Below, piece by piece: positions 1 through 6,358 of a stretch of 13,023 nucleotides of DNA; position 1 is the stretch's first letter; each line of letters opens with the position of its first letter. Origin of the DNA: CBDUUP01 sp965370435 (GTDB lineage Bacteria; Chloroflexota; Anaerolineae; Anaerolineales; UBA11579); the NCBI GenBank assembly GCA_965370435.1, contig CBDUUP010000096.1, positions 1 through 13,023 on the forward strand, written 5' to 3'. The translations under genes were made by a program, and so were the position numbers. The notes under the pieces are model-generated. The model made no database searches. It worked only from the letters and a program-made list of their open reading frames with translations, and was not told the DNA's origin.

Positions 1-466
1 GCCGCAGCAGGCCATCACATTGGGGACAGCGGGGCGGTATTTCACCAGACTCTTCCCAGGATTCAATCACCCCACAACCCTCGAAACATTTCGTGCGGTT
101 GATATTCCCGTGCAGTTCGATGATCTGCTGGCTTCCCGCGGCTTGATGCAGGCCATCAATATTCTGGGTAATGAGGGTGAAATGAGGGGTTTGATTTTCT
201 AGCTCAACCAGGGCCATATGACCTGCGTTTGGCTCCGCGCTGCCCACCAATTCACGCCGCCAGGTATACCACTCCCAAACTAATCGGGGATTGCGTTGAA
301 AGGCTTGCGGCGTGGCTAACTCCTGGGGGTCGTGCTGCGCCCATAATCCAGTCTGGGCTTCCCGAAAAGTGGGGATGCCGCTCTCCGCAGAGATACCCGC
401 TCCGGTCAGGACAGCGATTGTCTGGGCAGTCCTCAGTTTTTCGAGCAGTTCTAGGGGAATTTCCAT
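1..466 (-). CDS. cobB: Sirtuin, NAD-dependent protein deacylase (partial, C-terminus beyond left edge)
   Basis: Reverse-strand translation from the ATG at 464-466 gives 155 open residues up to the window edge. Sir2 family motifs are all visible: GAGISAESGIPTFR at residues 22-35 (NAD binding), TQNIDGLH at 100-107, the catalytic His in LHG (H119), and the zinc pairs C127/C131 and C147/C150. The family removes acyl groups from lysines, consuming NAD+ and producing nicotinamide and O-acyl-ADP-ribose. Y67 and R70 form a YxxR pair, the acyl-pocket signature of class III sirtuins (SIRT5 and E. coli CobB), so desuccinylase or demalonylase activity is plausible but inferred. Bacterial members are about 230-250 residues, so roughly one third is missing. 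The gene lies 59 bases downstream of the 449-residue ORF on the same strand and is probably co-transcribed. No convincing Shine-Dalgarno is seen; a TTG four codons upstream is an alternative start. Confidence 0.93.
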   Translation of the reverse strand, partial: MEIPLELLEKLRTAQTIAVLTGAGISAESGIPTFREAQTGLWAQHDPQELATPQAFQRNPRLVWEWYTWRRELVGSAEPNAGHMALVELENQTPHFTLITQNIDGLHQAAGSQQIIELHGNINRTKCFEGCGVIESWEESGEIPPRCPQCDGLLR

Positions 467-525
467 TTCAACGACCAAATGCCATAAAGCGGAGGGGGGA
501 ATCCGAGTTTAATAATCCTGGGAAA

Positions 526-1875
526 TCAACCCTCCTGGCCGCCAATTTTCGTAACTCGGAAACTCTCCAGATAATTTCGAATCGAGGGCATGGCGGTCAA
601 TTTCTCGTAAAAGAAATTATTGACGATGTTGATCACCTCGGCGCGGGCGGCTTCGACTTGTGCGCTGCGGGCGTGTCCGGTCTCGTCTTTCTCGAGGCTG
701 TCCCGAAGCCGCAGCAGGTGGCGGACGATTTCGGTCTCCTGATCTCCCTCTAAAACATCCACCACGTTGACGATAAGTTGATCGGCTTGAGAAAGGACGG
801 TGCTCATAGGAATAGACGAATCGGGTTGGGAACATTCTTCGATGGTGCGGATGAGCGCCCAAACCTGGTAAAGCATGGAAGCAGGTTCATCAAACAGTTC
901 GCGAAGGAAAGCCGCTTCGCCATAACGACCGGTAAGGCGAAAGATGTTATACATCCGTTTGGCGGCCTTGCCATAATTCAAGTCCTTATTGATATATTTG
1001 TTGACCTCGTCCTCCAATTGGTCAACGTAATCATCCATCGCATCCGCCGAGACGTGTTGGGCGAGTTTGGAAAAAATAGGCACGGATTGGGCGTCCAGGT
1101 ATACTTCCTGGAAGAAGGGATCGAGGTAGCCATCCAGGGGAGTGATGGTTCCATCAGGGGCTTCCCAGGTTATATCCAGGTTGTTGCTGGCGTTAGCCAA
1201 CTTCCCACGAATGGGGTCAGCGATCACCCAATCCAACTTGGTCCAGCCGGGACGCTGGGCGGCGTCATCCCACTTTATCACCGCGGTGGTTCCATCGGGG
1301 TGGAAGGCGTCAATTTGTCCAGCCTGGACCTCCTCCGCAGACCAGGAAATGGGCAGGCCAGACTTATATTCCTTACCGTCTCGCACTACCTCAGAATCAT
1401 AGGTGCCAAATTTCACTTCCGTCAACTGATAATTGGGACCCTTGGCAAAAGCGATGCCTTTCTGGCGGATCAGATCCGCCACGATTTGGCAGGCTTGTTT
1501 CTTGGTGTCGGCGATGATATTGAGGCGCTCGAAGTAATCACAATCGCCAGGATAGGTTTGAATCTTGGATTGAGCGGCAGATCCGGAAAGCGCCAGGGCG
1601 GTCTCAACAACCCCAGGCCGATCCTCAAACTCTACCAGACGGCCTATCTTGCGGAAATAGGCCAGGTCTTCATCGCTGAAATCAAGCATGGTCACTTTAT
1701 GGCCGAAGACGCCGGTGCGGGTGTCCAGGACGATTTCATCCTCGGATTGGGCGGAAGCCATGGAGGTCATCCACTGCAAGGCTTCGGCTTCATCCATTTC
1801 AACGCCCAACCGTTGGGCGGATTCAATAATTCGGGCTAAATCTTCTTCTGGGGTTGGTTTCTGATCGTCGGTCAT
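526..1875 (-). CDS. Uncharacterised 449-residue protein with a nucleotidyltransferase-like signature
   Basis: I do not recognise this protein as a named family. It is acidic, soluble, and has no signal peptide or membrane segment. Residues 96-114 show a hydrophobic-G-S step (L96-S97-G98-S99), an 11-residue spacer, then D111-C-D113-Y. This matches the hG[GS]...Dh[DE]h signature of the nucleotidyltransferase fold. D215 in TKLDWVIAD, predicted to lie on a beta strand, could be the third metal-binding carboxylate. Residues 290-345 are helical with many basic and aromatic positions (KAAKRMYNIFRL). The C-terminal third also looks helical. The start ATG overlaps the stop of the upstream exonuclease (ATGA), indicating translational coupling, and a sirtuin follows. 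A role in adding or processing nucleotides on RNA or protein would fit the exonuclease partner, but this is inference. The gene call is firm; the function is not. Confidence 0.85.
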   Translation of the reverse strand: MTDDQKPTPEEDLARIIESAQRLGVEMDEAEALQWMTSMASAQSEDEIVLDTRTGVFGHKVTMLDFSDEDLAYFRKIGRLVEFEDRPGVVETALALSGSAAQSKIQTYPGDCDYFERLNIIADTKKQACQIVADLIRQKGIAFAKGPNYQLTEVKFGTYDSEVVRDGKEYKSGLPISWSAEEVQAGQIDAFHPDGTTAVIKWDDAAQRPGWTKLDWVIADPIRGKLANASNNLDITWEAPDGTITPLDGYLDPFFQEVYLDAQSVPIFSKLAQHVSADAMDDYVDQLEDEVNKYINKDLNYGKAAKRMYNIFRLTGRYGEAAFLRELFDEPASMLYQVWALIRTIEECSQPDSSIPMSTVLSQADQLIVNVVDVLEGDQETEIVRHLLRLRDSLEKDETGHARSAQVEAARAEVINIVNNFFYEKLTAMPSIRNYLESFRVTKIGGQEG

Positions 1876-2459
1876 AGGTCACCTCGTTCATGTGGATCAG
1901 GATTATTTTTGGGAGCAAAGTCTAAAAGTTTTTGGAATATTTCAGCCTGGTCAATGGCATCACGCAAGGCGTTATGGGTTAGTTGGCGGTCTCCTAAATA
2001 TTTTCGGGAAATTTGGCGCATCCCGGTTTCCTGCCACTGGCTGCCAGACATTCCCATATAGAAGGCCTTTATGTCCAGGGCAGAATGCCCGAATGGATTG
2101 CGGCCCAGATAACGATGGAAATATTCATGCACGAACATCCAATCAAAGGCGGCATTGAAGGCGACGAAAACCATTCTATGGTCTCTGGGGGCTTCCGCTG
2201 CCAGCCATTGGTCAAATTGGGCCATCGCTTCCGCAGGGGGCGTCCCTTTTTCCGCCAGCCGCGCCAGAGATAACCCGCTCACCAGTAAGGCCTCCTCGGT
2301 AGCATTTTCATTAAGCGGCTGAAGCTCCACGTAAAACGTACACCGAGGATCGCTCACCAGACAAGCGCCAATAGAAAGCAAGGAATAGAGGCCGGGGTGC
2401 GGCCCGGAGGATTCAATGTCAACAGATATGTATGCTTCGGGGATCAATGTATCAGGCAT
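1872..2459 (-). CDS. DEDDh-type 3'-5' exonuclease (DnaQ/RNase T-like)
   Basis: This 195-residue protein is essentially one exonuclease domain. The ExoI motif is SVDIES (D14, E16), ExoII is FNAAFD (N102, D106), and ExoIII is HNALRDA (H162, D167). These residues bind two metal ions and remove nucleotides from 3' ends of DNA or RNA. The His-to-Asp spacing defines the DEDDh subclass shared by the proofreading subunit of DNA polymerase III, RNase T and oligoribonuclease. There is no polymerase-binding tail, so this is a free-standing nuclease; its substrate cannot be read from sequence. It is the first gene of the minus-strand unit, and its stop overlaps the start of the nucleotidyltransferase-like gene by ATGA. 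No strong Shine-Dalgarno precedes the ATG at 2457-2459. A promoter with a perfect -35 box lies about 75 bases upstream. Confidence 0.92.
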   Translation of the reverse strand: MPDTLIPEAYISVDIESSGPHPGLYSLLSIGACLVSDPRCTFYVELQPLNENATEEALLVSGLSLARLAEKGTPPAEAMAQFDQWLAAEAPRDHRMVFVAFNAAFDWMFVHEYFHRYLGRNPFGHSALDIKAFYMGMSGSQWQETGMRQISRKYLGDRQLTHNALRDAIDQAEIFQKLLDFAPKNNPDPHERGDL

Positions 2460-2509
2460 ATGGATAGCCGGTGAATCTCAAGAGAGCTAGAATTAATTTA
2501 GAGGAGTTA

Positions 2510-2538
2510 AGTCTATTATAGATGTGCCCCCATGTCAA
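2510..2538 (-). promoter_or_regulatory. Putative sigma70-type promoter of the exonuclease operon
   Basis: On the minus strand a perfect TTGACA (2533-2538) is followed 17 bases later by TAGACT (2510-2515, 4 of 6 matches to TATAAT). A perfect TATAAT (2515-2520) overlaps it but sits only 12 bases from the -35, too close to pair with it. The exonuclease start is about 50 bases downstream of the -10. Which -10 is used cannot be decided from sequence. Confidence 0.5.
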
Positions 2539-2651
2539 ACCGTTATCATAATGACATTTACGATGCCGGCCATAGCCGACTGTAAAAGGATTTGTCCAAC
2601 ATAAAGGAACAATTTTGAACAAGCTACAAATTATGTTGGCTGCACATTAAC

Positions 2652-2674
2652 AAAAAAATCGCGCGAGGCGATTT
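2652..2674 (-). terminator. Intrinsic terminator of the stand-alone receiver gene
   Basis: On the minus strand AAATCGC (2668-2674) pairs perfectly with GCGATTT (2656-2662) around a five-base CTCGC loop. It runs directly into further Ts (2652-2655), giving seven Ts in a row. It begins 24 bases after the receiver stop codon at 2699, the expected place for a rho-independent terminator, and separates the signalling genes from the exonuclease operon. Confidence 0.82.
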
Positions 2675-2698
2675 GGTAATTATTATGCATAAGGTTTC

Positions 2699-3094
2699 CT
2701 ATATACTCAATTTATTTTTTGGGGCGTCGGATGCAACTTCCCGGAGAACGTTGACCAGTTCGCTGGAATTGACTCCTTTAGGAAGAATCCGGCATACTCC
2801 TGCCCTCTGCAGCTCCATTTGGAGGGCAGTGTCCACAAAAGCGGTCAATACGACCACTTCAGTGGCTGGGATTTGAGCCACAATCTTCCGAAGGACATCT
2901 AATCCCTTCCCGTCTCGCATCATGGGATCCATCAAGACAATGTGGGGTTGTTTTTCCAGGGTGAAATCCAGCGCTTGAGCGCTGCAATCCGCCTGGCCGA
3001 CGATTTCAATATCCAATTCGCGGCCAAGCCGCGCACCAATTTGGGCGCGAACTTTGGGATGATCATCGGCAATAACGATACGAATTCTCTCCAT
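2699..3094 (-). CDS. Stand-alone response-regulator receiver domain (CheY-like)
   Basis: The 131 residues form one receiver domain and nothing else. The acidic pocket is D10/D11 (IADDH), the phosphorylated Asp is D56 (VLMDPMM), the signalling Thr is T84 (VLTAF), and the conserved Lys is K106 (LPKG). The sequence resembles the receiver half of NarL-type regulators, but translation stops at residue 131 before any HTH. No remnant of an output domain is visible after the stop, where a terminator follows. It therefore cannot bind DNA by a known domain and may act through protein contacts or as a phosphate sink for the neighbouring kinase. It lies 168 bases downstream of the histidine kinase on the same strand, and a separate promoter is visible in the gap. 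Confidence 0.92.
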   Translation of the reverse strand: MERIRIVIADDHPKVRAQIGARLGRELDIEIVGQADCSAQALDFTLEKQPHIVLMDPMMRDGKGLDVLRKIVAQIPATEVVVLTAFVDTALQMELQRAGVCRILPKGVNSSELVNVLREVASDAPKNKLSI

Positions 3095-3173
3095 TAATTA
3101 AACCGGCTACTCTCTTTCTAAATTTATCTAGAACCACATGAATTGGATTGTGAGTGAAATGATGGTTTGATGC

Positions 3174-3202
3174 AGTATACACAATAATAGTATGTGAACA
3201 AA
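3174..3202 (-). promoter_or_regulatory. Putative promoter of the receiver gene
   Basis: On the minus strand a good -10 (TATACT, 3174-3179) is paired with a poor -35: TTGTTC at 3196-3201 with 16-base spacing, or TTTGTT at 3197-3202 with 17. A weak -35 with inverted repeats just upstream (3211-3240) is the usual layout of an activator-dependent promoter. The start codon is about 80 bases downstream. Confidence 0.42.
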
Positions 3203-3210
3203 GTTACAGA

Positions 3211-3240
3211 TGTCCCCAGATATGAGGGACAAGTATCCCT
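3211..3240. promoter_or_regulatory. Candidate operator: overlapping GGGAC inverted repeats
   Basis: Two alternative dyads share the central GGGACA: TGTCCC (3211-3216) with GGGACA (3226-3231), and AGGGA (3225-3229) with TCCCT (3236-3240). The region lies about 45-75 bases upstream of the likely transcription start of the receiver gene. The block GTCCCCAGATATGA (3212-3225) recurs in reverse complement, with one base deleted, at 5494-5506 upstream of cysH. LuxR/NarL-type regulators commonly bind such GGGAC-type dyads, so the regulator encoded at 4714-5403 is the natural candidate. No T-run follows on either strand, so it is not a terminator. Confidence 0.38.
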
Positions 3241-3262
3241 ATCGAAATAAATCTTCATAATT

Positions 3263-4627
3263 CTAAGATGAGGAGAAATGTTTAAAGGGCACAAACAGCC
3301 GAACACAAGTGCCGCCTCCGGAACTCTCTTCGAATCGAATATCTCCCCCCAAGACACTGGCACGTTCGCGCATGTTCCGAAGCCCATTTCCAGAAGTTTC
3401 GTCGGGGGGCTTTTCCAAAATGCCAATGCCGTTGTCAGAAATTCTCAATTCCACCAAGTCATTCTCGCACAGCAACTCGATCTCCACCTGAGTGGCACGA
3501 GCGTGTTTGCGTATATTGGTCAGAGCTTCTTGGGCTACATGAAGAACCTCCACTGTCATTTCGGCCTCTAACCCTTCTAGGTAGCAGGCACAGTCTTCTA
3601 TTTCTACCTTTAAAAAGGAATTGGTGCGCAGATCACGAACCAACTCATCCAAGCCCTGCATCAGGTCGCGGCCCTGGAAGCGTTGGGGGCGTAAATCTAA
3701 AATATAGTTACGGATATCCCGGATCACATCATTCAAATCCAGGATGGTCTTGTTGAGGCCCTTGCGCGCTTCCTGCTCCGGTTCTCCCATCCGGTGTTGG
3801 ATCACTTCCAACCCCAGACCAATGGCATAAATAGACTGGATGATACCATCGTGCAAATCCATGCCAAAGCGTTCGCGCTCTTCCAGAATCGCTAACTGCT
3901 GCGTTTGGCGAATGAGCTGTGCGTTTTCAATGGCGATGGCGGCCTGGGTGGCAAACATTTCGACGACCTGCTGGTCTTGCTCAGTAAAAGTGGCGGCTTT
4001 CCCTTCGGTTGTGGTGGATTGCTTATCGGTCAAATATAGGTTGCCGATTATTTTTCCCTTAGAGATTATGGGAACGCCCAACATGGATTGCATAGCAGGA
4101 TGAGCTTTGGGAAAACCAACTGAGCGCTCATCTTCCCCGATATCGGAAATTCGAGTGGGCTTCCCCTTACGAAGCATCGCACCCAATAAACCACGGCCAA
4201 GCGGAGGGCCGCCAATTTTAGCGCCAATTTCGGGGTCAATCCCGGAGGTGATGAAGTGTTCGATATGCTCTCCGTCCACATCTAGAACGCCCAGAGCGCC
4301 GTACTTAGCATGTACTAATTCGCGGCTCAAATCAACAACTTTCTGGAGGACAACAGACAGATCGAGTTCAGTGGTCAAGGTCAAAGCAGCGGAGCGGAGG
4401 GCTTCAAGCTGCTGAGTGCGCTGGTGAACTTCATCCTCACGGCGATCCACCACGCCAAAAACCCAACGGGAGAATAAAAATGCCCCAATTCCTACAATTG
4501 TAAATTCAATAAGATATACTGCTAAATGGTGAACATCTTCAAAAATGAAATAACGGACCAGAAAAATTACCACCCAGAAGAGTACCGGCAATATGATTGA
4601 GGACCATCGTAACACTCGATTATTCAT
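3263..4627 (-). CDS. Membrane sensor histidine kinase, GAF plus HisKA_3 (NarX-like)
   Basis: This 454-residue kinase autophosphorylates a His and passes phosphate to response regulators. Two membrane helices at about 9-29 and 36-57 are joined by a very short loop, so there is almost no external sensor. A coiled-coil linker (62-85) leads to a GAF domain (about 86-237) that is the likely sensory module. The HisKA_3 dimerisation segment includes LEERERFGMDLHDG, with phospho-acceptor H259. The ATPase domain shows the N box (EALTNIRKHA, N371), G1 (SDNGIG, D398) and G2 (GNGLRNMRERA). The ligand of the GAF domain cannot be read from sequence. SD-like AGGA lies 6 bases before the ATG. The gene is divergent from the NarL-type regulator at 4714 and upstream of the stand-alone receiver; both are plausible phosphotransfer partners. 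Confidence 0.95.
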   Translation of the reverse strand: MNNRVLRWSSIILPVLFWVVIFLVRYFIFEDVHHLAVYLIEFTIVGIGAFLFSRWVFGVVDRREDEVHQRTQQLEALRSAALTLTTELDLSVVLQKVVDLSRELVHAKYGALGVLDVDGEHIEHFITSGIDPEIGAKIGGPPLGRGLLGAMLRKGKPTRISDIGEDERSVGFPKAHPAMQSMLGVPIISKGKIIGNLYLTDKQSTTTEGKAATFTEQDQQVVEMFATQAAIAIENAQLIRQTQQLAILEERERFGMDLHDGIIQSIYAIGLGLEVIQHRMGEPEQEARKGLNKTILDLNDVIRDIRNYILDLRPQRFQGRDLMQGLDELVRDLRTNSFLKVEIEDCACYLEGLEAEMTVEVLHVAQEALTNIRKHARATQVEIELLCENDLVELRISDNGIGILEKPPDETSGNGLRNMRERASVLGGDIRFEESSGGGTCVRLFVPFKHFSSS

Positions 4628-4633
4628 AAGTAT

Positions 4634-4708
4634 TCCTAATGTATGCTATAATCCGCCTGTATTTATCCTTTTTATGTATATTATATCTCGTTGAGCAAAT
4701 ACGGTCAA
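4634..4708 (-). promoter_or_regulatory. Promoter and Shine-Dalgarno of the histidine kinase
   Basis: On the minus strand TTGACC (4703-4708), a 17-base spacer and a perfect TATAAT (4680-4685) form a near-consensus sigma70-type promoter. The transcription start would be near 4673. The leader of about 45 bases ends with an AGGA Shine-Dalgarno (4634-4637) six bases before the kinase ATG. The -35 box ends only five bases before the start codon of the divergent regulator. Confidence 0.7.
4644..4652 (+). promoter_or_regulatory. Extended -10 promoter of the NarL-type regulator
   Basis: TGCTATAAT is a perfect TATAAT (4647-4652) with the TGn extension, and no recognisable -35 lies 17 bases upstream. 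Extended -10 promoters often work without one. The predicted start near 4659 gives a leader of about 55 bases to the ATG at 4714. This start lies to the left of the predicted kinase start, so the two outgoing transcripts would overlap. Confidence 0.45.
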
Positions 4709-4713
4709 ACACA

Positions 4714-5403
4714 ATGAAGCTAAGAATCCTATTGGTAGACGATCACGAGGTGGTTCGTTTGGGGTTAAAATCCTTACTTTCGAACTATTCTAATTTTGAA
4801 ATCGTAGCTGAGGCGAGCAACGCCTCAGGCGCGGTGGAAGAAACCATCCGCCACCGGCCCGATGTGGTAATTATGGACATCCGCCTGCCGGGTAGAAGTG
4901 GGATCGAAGCCACCCGTGAAATTGTAAAGGAACGCCCGGAAACCAAAGTCATCATTCTCACCTCATACGCCGAGGACGAACTGCTCTTTGATGCCATCAA
5001 CGCCGGGGCTTTCGGCTACGTACTCAAGCAAATCGGCAGTTCGGACCTGGTCAACGCCCTGGAGACCATTGGACGCGGGGAGTCGCTCCTGGATCCATCG
5101 TTGACGCAAAAAGTGTTCCAGAAAGTGCGGGAGGCCTCCCGCATTGCGGAAGATGAGGCTTTTGGCACCCTTAGCGATCAGGAATTAAGAATTCTCGCTC
5201 TGCTGGCAAAAGGCCAGACGAATAAAGAAATCGCCAGCGCAATCTTCTTGAGCGAAAAAACGGTCCGCAATTACGTCAGTTCAATTCTGGGAAAACTGCA
5301 TCTCAGAACTCGTTCAGAAGCGGCCGCGTACGCGGTCAAACACAGCATTCAAAACCATTTGCCTTCGAAAATGGTAAAATCTGACCTGAAAAAAAATAAG
5401 TGA
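4714..5403 (+). CDS. NarL/LuxR-family response regulator
   Basis: The 229-residue protein is a two-domain DNA-binding response regulator. The receiver domain (3-120) has acidic residues D9/D10, phospho-acceptor D55 (VIMDIRLPG), T83 and K105. The LuxR-type HTH (about 153-215) contains the typical LSDQELRILALLAKGQTNKE start, then IASAIFLSEKTVRNYVS and LHLRTRSEAAAYA. I chose the ATG at 4714 because MKLRILLVDDHE is the normal receiver start. The frame is open back to 4639, but that would add 25 mostly hydrophobic residues and overlap the promoter. No clear Shine-Dalgarno precedes it. The regulator is divergent from the kinase at 3263-4627, its probable phosphodonor, and its likely targets include promoters with GGGAC dyads in this window. 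The lysine-rich tail after residue 217 is unremarkable. Confidence 0.93.
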   Translation: MKLRILLVDDHEVVRLGLKSLLSNYSNFEIVAEASNASGAVEETIRHRPDVVIMDIRLPGRSGIEATREIVKERPETKVIILTSYAEDELLFDAINAGAFGYVLKQIGSSDLVNALETIGRGESLLDPSLTQKVFQKVREASRIAEDEAFGTLSDQELRILALLAKGQTNKEIASAIFLSEKTVRNYVSSILGKLHLRTRSEAAAYAVKHSIQNHLPSKMVKSDLKKNK

Positions 5404-5493
5404 TTCGAATCGGCTAAACTTATTTCTGCAAATCATCTCGTCCCTAACTCCATTCTAACAAAAACCTGTCTTTTCGAAGTGGCAAACGTACCA

Positions 5494-5521
5494 TCATATC
5501 GGGGACGATTGACCCATCCCC
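5494..5521. promoter_or_regulatory. Candidate operator upstream of cysH
   Basis: TCATATCGGGGAC (5494-5506) repeats the motif upstream of the receiver gene with one base fewer. GGGGA (5501-5505) and TCCCC (5517-5521) form an imperfectly spaced inverted repeat. The site ends about 30 bases upstream of the putative cysH -35, a position suited to an activator. Recognition by the adjacent NarL-type regulator is inference. Confidence 0.35.
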
Positions 5522-5550
5522 AGGCATATAGTTTATAGGATACTTTGTAA

Positions 5551-5577
5551 TTGACGGTTTGAATATTAAAGTAAAAT
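5551..5577 (+). promoter_or_regulatory. Putative promoter of the cysH-fdhD-fdh operon
   Basis: TTGACG (5551-5556) and TAAAAT (5572-5577) each match consensus at five of six positions, but the spacer is 15 bases, shorter than the usual 16-18. A start near 5584 would leave a leader of about 30 bases before the GTG of cysH. The rest of 5404-5612 holds only the candidate operator; no small ORF or clear terminator of the upstream regulator is seen. Confidence 0.4.
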
Positions 5578-5612
5578 CATAGTCACTGCCACCACTCCCA
5601 ACGAGTGTACCC

Positions 5613-6305
5613 GTGGAAGACCTTGCCTATCCATTAGATCAACTAAATCGTGAATTTGAGAACCAAACGCCCAATGAAATCCTTCTTTGGGCCTGGGATG
5701 CGTTTGGTCCTGATATTGCTGCAACCTCTTCGTTCCAGACTCAAAGCGTACCGCTGCTCCATCAAATCTCTCAAGCCATACCGCAGCTTCCGATTTTATT
5801 CCTGGATACCGGATTTCATTTTCCTGAGACGCTTAATTTTCGTGACCAACTCACCCAGAAATTGGTACTCAATCTCAAAATCATCAAACCAGCATTGACC
5901 ATTGAGGCATTCCTTTCAAAATATGGACCCCTTTACGAGAATAATCCTGATCTATGCTGCTATCTCAACAAAATCAAGCCGCTCCGGCTGGAGTTGGAAA
6001 GTCTCAAAGCATGGATCAGCGGAATCCGGCGGGACCAGACCAAAACCCGAAAGGATGCCAATAAACTCGAACACCGCTCCAATGGCCTATACAAAATCAA
6101 CCCCCTGACAACCTGGACACAAATAGACATTACCAACTACATCCAGGAACACAAACTCCCTCAACACCCGCTGCTGGCTCAGGGGTATCCCAGCATTGGC
6201 TGCGCACCTTGCACCGATCCAGTCAGCGGTTCGGAGCCAACTCGCTCCGGGCGTTGGAAAAATCGCGAGGACCAAGAATGCGGGATGCACACTGAGTTTT
6301 TCTAA
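5613..6305 (+). CDS. cysH: Assimilatory adenylyl-sulfate (APS) reductase
   Basis: The 230-residue protein belongs to the PAPS/APS reductase family, which reduces activated sulfate to sulfite using thioredoxin. The nucleotide-binding loop is ATSSFQTQS (37-45), followed by FLDTGFHFPET (63-73) and the GIRRDQTKTR segment (137-146). The catalytic Cys is C223 in ECGMH near the C-terminus. The pairs C115-C116 and C197/C200 are the CC...CxxC ligands of the [4Fe-4S] cluster, which distinguishes APS reductases from cluster-free PAPS reductases. Length is normal. Translation begins at GTG without a strong Shine-Dalgarno; the first domain fits this start. The gene is 53 bases upstream of fdhD on the same strand and looks more AT-rich by eye than the fdh genes that follow. 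No ATP sulfurylase or sulfite reductase gene is in the window. Confidence 0.94.
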   Translation: MEDLAYPLDQLNREFENQTPNEILLWAWDAFGPDIAATSSFQTQSVPLLHQISQAIPQLPILFLDTGFHFPETLNFRDQLTQKLVLNLKIIKPALTIEAFLSKYGPLYENNPDLCCYLNKIKPLRLELESLKAWISGIRRDQTKTRKDANKLEHRSNGLYKINPLTTWTQIDITNYIQEHKLPQHPLLAQGYPSIGCAPCTDPVSGSEPTRSGRWKNREDQECGMHTEFF

Positions 6306-6358
6306 TCAAATCCATAATGGTTTCTTACCGGTATCAAGACCAACAAGAGAGAATTTCC

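Noticed and set aside
778..1839. 353-codon open frame on the plus strand
   Set aside because: It lies antisense to the 449-residue coding sequence, has a low-complexity G/I/L-rich composition and no recognisable domain; the minus-strand gene is coupled to its neighbour.
3225..3240. AGGGA/TCCCT hairpin as a terminator of the kinase gene
   Set aside because: The stem is short and no T-run follows on either strand; the operator interpretation fits better.
4639..4713. Longer start for the NarL-type regulator
   Set aside because: It adds 25 hydrophobic residues before a standard receiver start and overlaps the promoter region of both divergent genes.
5402..5411. Palindrome GATTCGAATC at the end of the regulator gene
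   Set aside because: It has no loop or T-run, and ten bases are too few to support an operator or terminator.
6317..6358. Longer start for fdhD
   Set aside because: No Shine-Dalgarno precedes 6317, whereas a purine-rich sequence precedes 6359; the extra residues are outside the family domain.
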